The notes under the pieces were generated by a model. That model had not been told where the DNA came from and ran no database searches. It saw only the letters and a list, made by a program, of their open reading frames with translations. Shown here in pieces: positions 22,558-37,500 of a DNA stretch of 64,000 bases. Numbering within the stretch: the first letter of the stretch is position 1; the number at the start of each line of letters is the position of its first letter. Origin of the DNA: Siphonodentalium dalli. Lineage: Eukaryota; Mollusca; Scaphopoda; Gadilida; Siphonodentaliidae. A program made the position numbers and the translations under genes. The stretch lies in NCBI GenBank assembly GCA_032622095.1, contig CP136062.1:165980090-166044089 (forward strand), given 5' to 3'.

Positions 22558-25500
22558 GTAAGTACGTACCAGTCTAGCGGCCACACCGCAGATGTTTATC
22601 GAGATGACCATGTACACGTACGTGTGTAACATGTGTTACCATTGTGAAGGAACGTCTTGTGACTCACGCAAACATATTTGCCTGCACGTACACGGTCTTC
22701 CGTGTATATGCTGTGTGAACAGTGTGGAGCACACGGAAATGTTAGATTTTAGAATGAGTAGAATTTTCGCACCCCTTCCAAAATAAGTTTTGGGCATACA
22801 CTGATACATTATGTCTCAAAAATCGGAGTCATTGTGTTCTCGCCATAAAATCTTCAACAGTGGTCCAGCCATTGTTTATATCTAAACATTGCAAGCAATT
22901 AGGGCTGTCATAATAGTTACATACTGCAACTATCAATCCAGCGAATTTAATATGATTGCTAGAACAAACCACTATTATCATGATCGTGTCGTTATTTGTT
23001 TAAAATACGTATCAATTGACATATACGCACCCGTTCCCTCATTAAAACCAACATATTTCGACCATTTTAGGGGATATCCGCGAATTCGGGGAACTCCGCA
23101 AATAGACCTCCGCAAAAAGGGACATATACTGCGAATTGTCACAACATGCTATCTATCAGTTGGTTGAATACTATTTCCATTTTTACTAAAGCAAATTAAC
23201 AAGTAAATATAGAATGACGATACATATATTGGTAAACAAGCATTGCAAATAATGTTATGGGGACGAAAAGTCGCAAGACTTGTTCCGTATTCTGATGATC
23301 ATGATCATGATATGATTGCTAGAACAAACCACTATTATGATGATCGTGTCGTTATTTGTTTAAAATACGTATCAATTGACATATAAGCACCCGTTCCCTC
23401 ATTAAAATCAACATATTTCGACCACTTTAGGCGACCTCCGCGAATTCGGGGAACTCCGCAAATATACCTCCGCAAACAAGACCTACTGCGAATTGTCACA
23501 ACCGGAAAAAGGAAAAAACAATTATCTATTTATAAAAGCTCCACAGACACACGGCGCATTCGGCGACACACGGCGATGTACATTTTGCCCACCAGTGTAC
23601 ACCCGATGGGCGTGAATGAGTATTAGCATGGATACACTCGCGTATAAAATACACGAGCTATATATATCTCACATTTAATATTTATATCTTTAATTTAGCT
23701 GTGTGCACAGAAGGTGTTCATAATTGCTTTGCGAGCCCATGCCTCAACAACAAGTGCCCAAAAGGAACCACATGCAGGTGAGTTTTGAGTATTTGGAGAA
23801 TAATAATAAATTTGCTTCGATGATTACCTGATATGATTCACACTGAAGAAAAACAGTTAGTGACTAATTTAGGTTACTCAAACGTTTGTCCCAAGGATGA
23901 CTAACTTAGCTTAGTCAAACTTACAAAGACAGGACATTAGTCATAATGACTACAGTGTGATGATAGTCACAAGGATTAAGTTGGTCAAAACGACTGATTG
24001 TGTCATTAAACTTGAAGAATTTGTTAGAAGGTAACAATACAAAAATGGTGACCTGGCGCGAGGGAAACATTGCGGATTGTCTCCCCGAGGAACCAATGTC
24101 TCCAGAGGCTCGTGCCAGGTCACCATTGTTTTTATTATACCGAATAACCATCGAAATTTCATCGGGTGAAACATCCGCGAATCGCTTCGATTTGACACCG
24201 GTATCCATGATGTTTACTTTGAAGAATGCGGAAGTCGTCTGAATCGTGACGATTTGGGGTTTCCGGTTTGAATGTCACGGTCAAAATACGTCATAAAATT
24301 TCGTTCGGGTGCTTCCGTGAACATGTTCGGGCTCTTTCGGTCGGAGCGGTAATCATTGCAAAAAATGGTGACCGGCAATGTTTCATGGGTGGGAAACGTA
24401 GCAAATTGTAAAATCACACCCTATGGGAAATTAACATAGACTTTTAATATAAGGTATAATAATAATGTGTGGTACAGGTCTGTTTAGCTGATTCATTTCC
24501 GCGATAGATCTGTGGTGTCTATTAAATAAGAACATACTTTCAAAATAGTGTAGCATTTTGGTGGGTTGAAGTTTTGATGTATATGCCGTTATATCCTCCC
24601 ATCACATTCGTTCAATAATAGATCTAACATAATTCCGGTGAAATGGGAATTGATTAGTTAGCAATAAATATTATAACAATAACATGATTTTTGAGGGCAT
24701 TATGGTTTATTAACGGCCCGGCAGGAATGATTAGCAGCCCAAGGGCATATTAGCGGCCCGAGACGAAGTCGAGGGCCGCTAATAGGTCCGAGGGCTGTTA
24801 ATCATTCCAGGGGGCCGTTAATAAACCATAATGCCCGATACGGTCATGTTATTACTATTATTACCACATATTTGGACATTTGACCCAGAGGAATGTGAAA
24901 TAGATAAAGAGAGAGAAATTTCCAAGAACATATAAATAAAATCCAGCATTGAAGACGAGTGACAAATGATGAGAGTTTGACAGCTAACGTTATTAATACA
25001 TATTTACGATTGAGACAATAATTCAAGTTCAACCATATAGCGTGATTTCCAATCATAAAACCACTACAGTGTGAGGAAAATATGGTACATTTTCCCCATT
25101 ATTTTCTTGAAATAAACATGGTAAGTCTGATGTTGAAGCGACGCAACTCGCGTGATAATTAACGAAATCTAACTTCCGGTCAGTTGCCTGGCCGCGGGCC
25201 GATAATGAACTAAGCTTTTCATTATCGGCCCGCGGCCCAGTGTTTTGGTAACAATACGCTATTTGGAACGCCCCGAAAAACGTTATCAATGGCCTAGAGA
25301 ACGCCCTATAAAGTGGTAATAATAAACATTATTATCCATCCCTTAACTAACACCATTTCCGATTGGGCAAAAGCCTCCACGTGATAGTCCTGGAAAAAGT
25401 CATATTGGACTCCCGAAAGTCATATTGGACTCCCGACTGTACAATATAACTTTTGTATTGGGACTCCGTGACGTCATGAATTAACTCTATTGCGAAATGA

Positions 25501-28500
25501 ATCGGTGAAATTGTGATGCGCGCGCAACAATGATGGATTTTAGCAGACGTTTCACTTCCGCATTGAGTTTTTTTTTCTCACTTCCGTGCTTTCTGATGAT
25601 CAATATACAGGCTTGTATAGAGAATTAAGTGCCGACAAATACCAAAAATAACCACAAAAGTTTTATTCCCAAAATTTGGATGAACATTCAGATTGATAAT
25701 AAAAATGTCATTATACAATGTTGTGTACAGTATTAGTTGTTCTTGTACTCGTCCAGGTTGTGGTGAAAAGTCATATTGGACTCGACACTGGTGTATCTCG
25801 TCCAATATGACTTTTCACCACAACCTGGACTCGTACAAGAAAAACACACACTGTACACATCATTGTATAATAACTTTATAACATCTAAGACATTGTTGCC
25901 ATTATAGTTATCCTTCGTCTAACTTAGTCAGTGTGACTATGTCCAGAGTTAGTCACAATGATTCGCTGAAAGATGTGGGTTAGTTAAAGTGACTAACTCT
26001 ACGTTATTCACATTGACCCAAATCTTTTCTCAGTCCACAGGGGTCGGGCCTGGTAAACTCAAGTGATCGAACCGCATGATGGTTTTAGCTGTAGGACCGA
26101 CTCCCCAAGTGAATTATGTCACGTAATCATAGAACACATTATGCTGTTTATTGTGAACTTCCTTCTACCATTAAATGTAGTTAATTGTACAAATAGCATG
26201 TGGTAAAGTAGTCCACGAGCAGGTGCTAACCCCTTGCTGAGCTCCAACTTAATGTTTCTTGGATGGACACGTCATTTGAAGATATTTTACCTAATGATTC
26301 CACTTGTCTCGGAGTTGAAATTGTCAATACTAGAAATACTAGAACTCATCCCCCACACGCTCACACAAAAGCGTTTAATTTCACCCATACAGAACCCCAG
26401 ACAAACATGAGCAGACGACACTCTTATATATGCTTCAATAAATGTGTGGGGCTCCCTGCAGGTAATGGATGTTTTTTTTTATGTCCTAAAAATTGTAAGA
26501 AACATTTATAAAAAAATTATAAAAAAAATTGTTAGGCCAATGTTCAACAAGTCATTCCGAAGACACCCGGTGTGTTTGTGCTTTGGTGTTTTCAGCTTTA
26601 TCCATAAAGCGAATTCCAGAAACGAAACGAGTCTGGGACAGGTAGCACATTTTGAAAGTGAAAGTAACACAAGAATGAAGGGGTCAGGTTTACGATACCA
26701 CCAGTGATATTCGCACATTCACTTTTGTTTAAAATAAAATATTTTCTTTAAAATCAAATAAACTTCTTGGAACAGAGAAAATTAATAACCCAAGTGTGCA
26801 GGTCTTGAACGCTATATCGGATACCTATTCATGTGGAATTTCTTAAGTCAACATTAATTTGCTAACTTTACTGTCGATTAACCCTTTACCCAACAGAAGG
26901 GCCCTGTGCCAATGCATTCTCTTATATATGCGAGTCGACCATAGGTCGCCTCGCATATATAAGAGAATGCATTGGCTTAACACATTAAAAATTATAAAAT
27001 TGTTAAAGAATGTAAGAAAAAATGGTAAAAAGTGTTAAAAAAAGATTTTTTTTAGGCCAATGCATTCTCTTATATATGCGAGGCGACCTATGGTCGACTC
27101 GCATATATAAGAGAATGCATTGGCACAGGGCATAACTGTAACTATCACAATGTGGTCAAGAAGCCGGTTCCAATGATATCCATATGTGTATGGTTCTATT
27201 GAGACAGACCGAAGATATTTTAGGCTGTTGAATCTTTATTTGGCCGGTTTTGGCCGGTTTGTTGGGTAAAGGGTTAATATCAATAAATCAGCAAGCCGCT
27301 CAAAATGTACTGTCAATTGAAGACTGGTCTTGTGTTTTGGAATTCGTTTTATAAATCAAGTTTCCGATACGAAATCTCGACTTAGCTTTGTTCAGTGTTG
27401 CCGAGTTATAATGTCTAACAAGAAAACCAATATCAGAAATGGTAACGTGTTCAAGATCATATATTATATACCCACGATTGTAATTATAGAATATAAAATA
27501 TATTGGTTTTGCGAATGACCAACTCAGAATTCAGTTAAAATAACAATAACAACCAGCACCTAATTAACGAACCGGCGGCCGACTCGCCCGTCTGCGACCA
27601 CAACCCCCAGTGGGCTGCAGAACGAAAAATGTCTATAAAAGTTGAAATATAAGACTTACAAATTATCTTTTTCATTTCTTTTATTTGTAATTGGCATAGC
27701 TTATCACATACCAAAAGTCAACATTGTTGACAATAAACGAAATTGAAATTCCCAACTACACCATTTACCGGACTCGGCCTCCGGTCGCAGTTCGACTTTT
27801 AATCCTCCCAAAAATTCCCATTCTATAAATAAAACACCCATGCGCCCAGGCAAAACAGGAATCTCTACATTAGTATAGGAGCGCGCGTAATGAAAGGTAA
27901 TTGCAGTACTATGACCCGTAGCTTACCCATTCTACCAGTACCAGGTCGACGATCGAGGAGTAGAGCTACATGTAGAGCAGTGGGCAAATGACGTCAGGTG
28001 CATTGACCTTGGTCCTCAATATATGCCTGTCTAAGTTTCCGTTAAATTAAATGGGCATATTAAGTAGCCTTTTAAAACTTTAATGTTTAAAACTTGTTTA
28101 TCAACGAGTCTTATTGTGATAATTCTTCCAACTATACAGAGCTTTATTCCAGTTTACATATTGTATTAAAGGGCGTTTTGAGAACATTCTTTACGCATGT
28201 TGTCGTTTGCTGTCAAACATGGGTCAATGCTTGTATGAGAAAAGGGTGACATATGACAGGGACGTTATCAGCTAGGGATTGTTACTTGGGGTGTAAATTT
28301 CTACCGCCCCGTGAACCAGTCCGTTTTATCAACTTGACTAACTTTAACTTAATTATATTAATACATAATTAACAGTTTTAACCTTGTACCTGAAACCTTC
28401 CAACTGATCATAAATTCCACATCACCACCTATAATTGGACATTTTCTAACCGAGGGCGAATTAATATCACATTTTATTGAAACTAAGAACATATCCAACG

Positions 28501-31500
28501 CACTTTACAATATATATTGATTGTTTATTTAAAAGCATAGAAACACCAAATCACTATCTTTCAGAATTTCCAGCTGCTGCATTTCCATTTGTTAAAGTTG
28601 GTCTATCCCTTCCTACAACAAGTTTTAAATATTTCCCGGGTATAAACTTCAAATATGAATCGAAGACCCCTGGAAACGCTTCTATCAATTAATATTGATT
28701 TTAATTATAATTTTCTGGTATAATAATACACGTATCCAATTTGAGGCATTTTACGGTTCGCGGCAATGTTCAGAACGTAGCAAGGGTGACTCTGTCTCTA
28801 TCTGAGATCGCACGAAAGTTTCATGACGGTCTTTTCTAAAAATAGTAACGAAAAATGTCCCAATTAATTATTGCATTGTAAAGAAAATATCGATATAAAA
28901 ATCACAATTATTCGACAGAAGCGTTTTCAGACTGGTGTCTTCGACTCATATTTAGTATTGTATACCACATAAATTATATAAAGTGTATTTAGAAAGATAT
29001 TTTATTCCACACCCATTGACGTGAGGCACATGTATTCAACGGAATCCCAGCCATTGAATACATATAAGTGTATACCTCTAGTGGAATACAGGCCGGAACT
29101 ATTCTTGTTGACGTTGTCGCCAAAAAAGATGACGTACATTACGTCGATCATCCGCTTCCGGTTATCCCCCATAATTACTGGTTATTTGTTAGACTTAAAT
29201 CACAATAAAGGTAGCTATAGTAACAATGGAGGTGACATTCATGGATTGAACTTATCTGACTAAACAGTGTAGAATAAATACAGAACACAACACGCATCTT
29301 AATCGAGACTCTTTTATCGAATGAGTTGCGGATGGCGCAAGGATATATTATATATATTATATAAAGCGTATTTAGGAAGATATAATCCATCCTTAAAACT
29401 TAGATTATCGTGAGACACGCACCGCATCGGTAGTTAGATACAGGTACATATTAATTGGGTTTACAATAAACAGAAACGCTGTGGTGTCAGCATATACTAA
29501 TGTGACCCAGACGTGAAGTACGACAGGGGGTCCTGGTCCATGGAATTTTTTTAAGAAAAAAATAGGTTCAATTTGATGATGCACTTTGGGCGGTTTTGGT
29601 TGTCATATTGGAGGTAGTCTAGATTAAAAATTTGACAGTATACTATTAAACTATTAGATACAACTATGATGCACTGATAAAATTGGTGAAAACTAGCCTC
29701 TCTGGCTAGTTTTGTCATGTTATTCTGGCAAGCACTGCCAACTATTCGTCGTGAGTTTGTTGAGCTAATTGTCATTTAGATTAGTACCAGCGGTTTGTTC
29801 CACAGGTATCCATCCACATGTGGGGAAAACCTGAGCAATCAATAAGCAATAGCTCTGACAGATAAACAAAGTCACCAAGCCAATAATTCACCGAAATTAA
29901 TACCTGTAATAGACAAAGCAAGTGGTGGGTAAGGTAGGTTTCAAGGACCTTGGTCGTTAGAATGTATGTTTAAGTAACCGTGTTATCCGAATGGGAGCTA
30001 ATAACATTACTAAGTAGGATGGTATTGATGTTACAAGAGTCATTTGGTGCATGATAAGCTATGCGATGTACGGTCCAAGGTGAATAGACAGTTTGTGTAT
30101 AAAGGATATCATAGTAATCTTTTAGAAAGTGGTAATCCAGTTTAAACATATAACAATATGTTCTGTTATGGTAATTCATAATGGATTTTCTCAAAATATG
30201 TCAGGAATTTCTTTGTGAAATTTGGTACAAGCGATTATTGTCACACATGTAGCGATGGCCTAGTAGGTGTGACAATTTATTATGGTGGAGTTTGGTGACA
30301 ATTGGTTGTCATAATTAATATGCCATAGCAAGCCTTGTCGCCCTCTGAAAATTCGCACAATGAGTCTACCAAGCTCTACCAGCGACGGTCGATCTCTCAA
30401 GGATGTATCTACCTGAATGTCTTGTCGATGTTGATATTGACTCAACACGCAGTGTTATATTTTGCATGCTAACACACAAGTCCACTTGATAACTTAATGA
30501 ATAACCCATCTCAACATCCATGATTGTTTTTACTAATGAAATTAATATAAGTAGATAAACTTGCATGCATTGAGATCATATAAAAAACGTACCACAATAA
30601 TGATATATATGTGAGTCAATGAGGAATTGCCACCAGGCGACGGTCAGACACAATGCTGGATGATCTATCGTGCAATTATATATATCGTCGTTAATACAAT
30701 TTAGCAAAACGTAATGAGTAGAGATCAACCTTGGTGAAAAGCAATGGTTAATTGGTCCAGTCGACTCATTGTGCGGAAAATCAGCGGGCGACATGGATAG
30801 CTATGGCACAGAATTATGACGGACCAAATGGCTGCGGACACACGTACCACAGTAGCGATGGCACAGTAGGTGTGACAATTAATTATGGTGCAGTTTGGTG
30901 ACAATTAGTTGTCACAATTAATATGTCATAGCAAGTCATGTCGCCCTCTGCACATTCGCACAATGAGTCTACCAAGCTCTACCAGAGACGGTAAATCTCT
31001 CAAGGATGTATCTACCCGATTGCCTTGTCGATGTTGATCTTTACTCAACACGCAGTGTTATATTTTGCATGCTAAGACACAAGTCCACTTGGTAACTTAA
31101 TGAATAACCCATCTCAACAGCCATGATTGTTCCTACTAATGGAATTAATATAAGTAGATAAACATGCATGCATTGAGAACACATAAAAAACGTACCACAA
31201 TAATGATATGTGAGTCAACGAGCAATTATCACCAGGCCATGCATATATATGGACGATCTATCGTGCAATGATATATATCGTCGTGAATACCATTTAGCAA
31301 AACGTAATGAATAGAGATCAACCTTTGTGAAAATCAATGGTTAATTGGTCCAGTCGACTCATGGTGCGGAAAATCAGCGGGCGACATGGATAGCTATGGC
31401 ACAGAATTATGACGGACCAATTGTCACCAAACTCCACCATAATAATTGTCACACCTACTATGTCATCGCTACTGTGGTATGTGTGTCCGCAGCCAATGGC

Positions 31501-34500
31501 TGCCGACACACGTATCACAGTAGCGATGGCATAGTAGGTGTGACAATTAATTATGGTGCAATGTTGGCGACAATTGGTCGTCATATTCCTGTGCCATAGC
31601 GAGACATGTCGCCGGCCGCACATTCACACAATGAGTCTTTTCCAAGCTCTATCAGCGTCGAGATCGACATCTCAATGATTTATCAAAAACGAATGTCTTG
31701 TCGCTGTTGATCGTTACTCAACACGCAATGTTATATTTTTAATGCTAACACACAAGACAATTCTGGACGATCGGTCGTGCAATTTTATGTATCGTAGAGA
31801 ATACAATGTGGCTAAACGTAATGAGTAGAGATCAACCTTGGTGAAACTCAATGGGTTAATAGGTCAGTCGACTCACTGTGCGAATATGCGGCGCGCGACA
31901 CGACTCCGTATGTCATATACATTAGATTATTTACCATAATTAATTGTCACACCTACTATGCCATCGCTACTGTAGTACGTGTTTCCGCAGCCAATATGTA
32001 AGAATAACCGCATTTACTTAACCTTTGTGGCATATTTAAATTTTCACTGATTTTTTAAAGTCCTGTTCATATAACCATGATATAATATATGAAGATCATA
32101 AGAGGAGACTTATTATTTCTTAATTCGTGAACTTTAATGATTATTTTCTATTAGAAAGGCAACTACGATAAATAATATTCTATATTTGAGAATGTTCATG
32201 CCTCTTGATCAATTGGGCTGAGATGAGTTATGGGTCCATGGTTCCCAACCAAGTAAGAGTTTATCATCACATCTCTTAATACCGTGGTCTTATTCCAGTT
32301 GATTGTTCCCTGTTTGAGTGGCCACATTGCATATCAACATTTGTTTTTATTGGGCTGGAATATTTGTGACTGCGTAATTCTTCATTATAATATATGGGGT
32401 ATGATCCAATTAAAAATATAACTCAGCAAAATAAAAAAATGAAGCCTCCTCTCATATAGCCAAGGCAATACGCTATTTAGCGATTACAATGTTATGTGCA
32501 ATTATTAATTATTCTAGCAGTTTTGGGTACCGAATGCGACAAAACAGAAAATAATATTGTCAACCTCTCAAATTGTTGTTGTCGTCTTTTAATAATTGCT
32601 CATATGATGTATACAATGAAGATGATGATATGTGAATGTCAATATATTGTTCGCCAAATAAATCCAGTGAAATTTTTGTTGAAAAGATCTTACCATTTTG
32701 GCTGGATTTATGCAAAACGTGCGTCTCCGGTGTTGAGTGGGTCACCCGGAATCACTCTCCCCAAATAGATCCATCGGTGTTGAGTGTTTTGCTCATCTCA
32801 CAACTCTCTACGTATATAATTATAAGAGTGGGTGAAGATCATATCACTATATTGCATGATTATGTGGGCCGGTTTCGCGATAAACTTGAATTGCCCATCC
32901 AGGGAAAATGGTATGATTGTTAGAGAATTACATCTATATGTATTTAATAAATTTCCACTAGGCATAATTGAATTCCGCTTAAGCGTTGAAAGCGTAATTT
33001 AATTACTCTTAATTTTAATTGAATTATACTTAAATGTATTTCATCTTCAAGCTATAACGCTTTAACGTAATTCAATTATGATTAAGCTTAATTCCGATAC
33101 CCTTTCTCAAGGTTGAAAGGGGTGAAAACGTTGACATTTATCTAGCATTGAGTCAAGATAATTCTTCTAAGTCATTGGTCGGACAAAATGCTGTCGTTTT
33201 AGATGATACCATATTATCCAACGTAAGACAAATAGAGAAGCCAACTACGCTTAATCGTAATTCAATTAAACTTATTAAGCATATATTACTCTAACGTGTA
33301 ACCTAATTATACGTACAGGGTAATTGGCTAATACATGGGAATTTGGATTCCCATATTGCCTGTATTTCTTTAAAAAATACATGATGTCAGATCTTCAAAA
33401 TGAACTCATGTTTTGATTTGTGAAATGTTTGTAATATTGATATCTGCGGGCGTACATATAGCATATTAGTAACATGATCAACGAATCGACGTGACTTCAA
33501 TTTCTGTTACAGGGACCACTATTGTGGAGGTTGCCGATATTTCTGCGAAAGAGGTAACTATGGGTCATTCATTTGTTGCATATATTATGTTGAGTATAAA
33601 AGGAGATGGCCTCATAAATGGTCGGTTTAGTGTACGGTACCCTTTAAGTCAACTGCAATCCGTGATTACATTGCTCTGTCAATAGAAACAATAGTCAATG
33701 CCAAATACACTGACACCATTGAAGTTCAGATCCCAGGTAGGTGTGCTCACATAGCAGACATTTGGTTGAATATTTCAACGACACGGTATATCGCGAATTA
33801 TGTGTGACGTCCGTTGCCTATATTGGATACCAAACGAGGTAGTTGTTACGTCCTCTAACTTGGCTCTAAGGGAGTATATTGGCAAGCATATATGGCCCAC
33901 TTGTAGGCGGTGATAGACTAAATGTGATTTAAAACGTACTCGGTATGTGCGTACTTGGATGGACTCAATGTGCTTAGAAACGTACTCGGTGTTTGCGTAC
34001 TTGAACCATGTAAGATCGACAATTTTGGCCTGATCATTATTCTGCATGTTTCATGCACCATTCAGACCTCTATTTCAATAGGCGATGGACTAAATGTGAT
34101 TAAAAATGTACTCGGTATTTGCGTACATGGATGGACTAAATGTGAATAGAAACGTACTCGGTATTTGAACCATGTAACCAAGATTGACAATTTTGGCCTG
34201 AATATTATTCTGCTATTTCATGCACTATTGAGGCCTCTATTTCAATAGAATTAGAACAAATAACAAAGAAAATATACATGCCAGCTGAGAAAAAAAAATT
34301 CGTACAAGAGAACCGCGACATTAACAGCTTAGTGTATTTGCCGGCGAGCGGTGCGTGTTTATTGATGCAATGAGAAAATGCATGCAAACTGATGTGCAAA
34401 CTTGTCGCTGTATGCATTAATTAGAGAGTTGTCTGTGTTGCAGAGTCGAGAATGCATTAAGCATTATTGTTGGTAATAGTGTTTCTATGTGTTTGTTATT

Positions 34501-37500
34501 CACAACTTATATAACTATCAGTACATTTTGACGAGCTTATCAGTCCAAGTTTGGTGATCTGCATCCACGAACGTCGGGCTGCTATAAGTATAATGTCCCT
34601 TATAAGGTGGGCTGCTGTAAATGTAATGTCCATTATAAGTCGGTCTGATTTAAGTATGATGTCCCTTATAAGTCGGTCTGCCTTAAGTGTAATGTCCCTT
34701 ATAAGTCGGGCTGCCTTGAGTGGAATGTCCCTTATAAGTCAGACTGCTGTAAGTGTAATGTCCCTTATACATCGGACTGATGTAAGTATAATTCCCCTTA
34801 TAAGTCGGGCTGCCATTTAGTGTAATGTCCCTTATAAGTCGCGCTGCCTTAAGTGTAATGTCCCTTATAAGTCGGGATGCTTTACGTGTAATGTCCCTCA
34901 TAAGTCGGGCTGCTTTAAGTGTAATGTCTCTTATCAGTCGGGCTGCTTTAAGTGTAATGTCCCTTATAAGTCGGGAGGCTTTAAGTGTAATGTCCCTTAT
35001 AAGTCGGGCTGCTTTAAGTGTAATGTCCCTTATAAGTCGGGCTGCTTTAAGTGTAATGTCCCTTATAAGTCGGGATGATGTAAGTATAATGTCCCTTATA
35101 AGTCGGACTGCTTTAAGTGTAATGTCACTTATAAGTCGGGCTGCTTTAAGTGTAATGTCCCTTATAAGTCGAGCTGCTTTACGTGTAATGTCCATTATAT
35201 GTCGGACTGCGTTAAGAGTAATGTCCCTTATAAGTTGGGCTGCTTTAAGTGTAATGTCCCTTATAAGTCGGGCTGTTTTAAGTGTAATGTCCCTTATAAG
35301 TCGGGCTGCTTTAAGTGTAATGTCCCTTATAAGTCGGGCTGCTTTAAGTGTAATGTCCCTTATAAGTCGGGCTGCTTTAAGTATAATGTCCCTTATAAGT
35401 CGGGCTGCTTTAAATGTAATGTCCCTTATAAGTCAGGCTGCTTTATGTGTAATGTCCCTTATAAGTCAGGCTGCTTTTAAGTGTAATGTCCCTTATAAGT
35501 CAGGCTGCTTTAAATGTAATGTCCCTTATAAGTCATGCTGCTTTAAATGTAATGTCCTTTATAAGTCGAGCTGCTTTAAGTGTAATGTCCCTTATAAGTC
35601 GAGCTGTTTTAAGTGTAATGTCCTTTATATGTCGGACTGCGTTAAGTGTAATGTCCCTTATAAGTCGGACTGCTTTAAGCGTAATGTCCCTTATAAGTCG
35701 GGCTGCTTTAAGTGTAATGTCCCTTATATGTCGGACTGCTTTAAGTGTTATGTCCCTTATAAGTCGGGCTGCTTTAAGTGTAATGTCCCTTATAAGTCGG
35801 GCTGCTTTTAAGTATAATAGCCCTTATAAGTCAGGCTGATGTAAGTGTAGTGTCCCTTATAAGTCGGGCTGCTTTACGTGTAATATCCCTTATAAGTCGG
35901 GCTGATGTACGTATAATGTCCCTTATACGTCGGGCTGTTTTAAGTGTAATGTCCCTTATAAGTCGGGCTGCTTTAAGTGTAATGTCCATTATAAGTCGGG
36001 CTGCTTTAAGTGTAATGTCCCTTATAATTAGGCTGCTTTAAGTATAATGTCCCTTTTAAGGTAGGCTGCTGTAATTGTAATGTCCCTTATAAGGTAGGCT
36101 GCATTAAGTATAATGTCCATTATAATGTAGGCTGCTTTAATGTAATGTCCCTTATCAGGTATGCTGCTTTAAGTATAATGTCCATTATAAGGTAGGCTGC
36201 TTTAATTGTAATGTTCCTTATAAGGTAGGCTGCTTTAAGTATATTGTCCCTTATAAGTCGGGCTGCTTTAAATGTAATGTCGCGTATAAGGTAGGCTGCA
36301 TTAAGTATAATGTCCCTTATAAGGTAGGCTGCTTTAAGTATAATGTCCCTTATAAGTCGGGCTGCTTTAAATATAATGTCCCTTATAAGTCGGGCTGCTT
36401 TAAGTGTAATGTCCTTATAAGTATGGATGCCTTAAGTGTAATGTCCCTTTTAAGTCGGGCTGCCTTGAGTGTAATGTCCCTTATAAGGTAGGCTGCTTTA
36501 AGTATAACGTCCCTTATAAGTCGGGCTGCTTTAAGTGTAATGTCCCTTATAAGGTAGGCTGCTTTAAGTACAATGTCCCTTATAAGGTAGGCTGCTGTAA
36601 GTGTAATGTCCCTTATATTGTAGGCTGCTTTAAGTGTAATGTCACTTATAAGGTAGGCTGCTTTGAGTTTAATGTCCCTTATAAATCGGGCTGCTTTAAT
36701 TATAATGTCCCTTTATATGTCGGGCTGCTTTGAGTACAATGTCCCTTATAGGGCAGGCTGCTTTTAGTATAATGTCCCTTATAAGGTAGGCTGCTTTAAG
36801 TATAATGTCCCGTATAAGGCGGGCTGCTTTGAGTATAATGTCCCTTATAAGGTATACTGCTTTAAGTGTAATGTCCCTTATAAGTCGGGCTGCTTTAAGT
36901 ATAATGTCCCTTATAAGTCAGGCTGCTTTAAGTATAATGTCCCTTATATGTCAGACTGCTTTAAGTATATTGTCCCTTATAAGTCGGGCTGCTTTAAGTG
37001 TAATGTCTCTTATAAGGTAGGCTGCTTAAGTATAATGTCCATTATAAGTCGGACTGCTTTAAGTATAATGTCCCTTATAAGGTAGGCTGCTTTAAGTGTA
37101 ATGTCCCTTATAAGGTAGGCTGCTTTAAGTATAATGCCCCTTATAAGGTATGCTGCTTTAAGTGTAATGTCCGTTATAAGTCGGGCTGCTTTAAGTGTAA
37201 TGTCCATTATAAGGTAGGCTGCTTTAAGTATAATTCCCATTATAAGGCAGGCTGCTTTAAGTATAATGTCCCTTATAAGTCGGGATGATTTAAGTGTAAT
37301 GTCCCTTATAAGGTAGGCTGCTTTAAGTGTAATGTCCCTTATAAGTCAGGCTGCTTTAAGTATAATGTCCCTTATAAGTCAGGCTGCTTTAAGTATAATG
37401 TCCCTTATAAATCGGGCTGCTTTAATTATAATGTCCCTTTATATGGCGGGCTGCTTTGAGTGTTATGTCCCTTATAAGTCGAGCTGCTTTAAGTTTAATG

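Larger units (their letters stand above)
23839..26034. mobile_element. Candidate 2.2-kb element bounded by ACTGARAAAA ends
   Basis: The left end reads ACTGAAGAAAAACAGTTAGT with GTTAGTGACTAA inside. The right end, reverse-complemented, begins ACTGAGAAAAG and carries GTTAGTCACTTTAACTAAC. Similar TAGTCA-rich blocks sit just inside both ends (23850-24000, 25905-26010). No clear target duplication, so this is tentative. Nested hairpins lie inside. Confidence 0.4.
23778..33512 (+). other. Intron 2, 9.7 kb, packed with hairpins, MITE and satellite
   Basis: Phase-2 intron. Besides the repeats listed separately it contains SHORT matches to one motif (AGTCATATTGGACTC at about 25400, 25424 and in the 25.8-kb hairpin), a 27.5-27.6-kb GC-richer patch, and no alternative exon I could support. 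Confidence 0.75.

Noticed and set aside
22592-22786. Cys-rich 64-codon frame in intron 1
   Set aside because: Lies between two well-supported exons, its cysteine spacing does not match the modules, and TGT/TGC-rich sequence gives such frames by chance.
26430-26470. Candidate extra exon ending CCCTGCAG/GTAATG
   Set aside because: It has a donor-like site, but the upstream sequence gives no acceptor in the required phase and adds no cysteine pattern consistent with the modules.
34683-36041. Long open frames (up to 328 codons) encoding 11-residue repeats on both strands
   Set aside because: Direct consequence of a stop-free 33-bp tandem unit. Frames break at every irregular unit, occur in several phases and both strands, and lie inside an intron.
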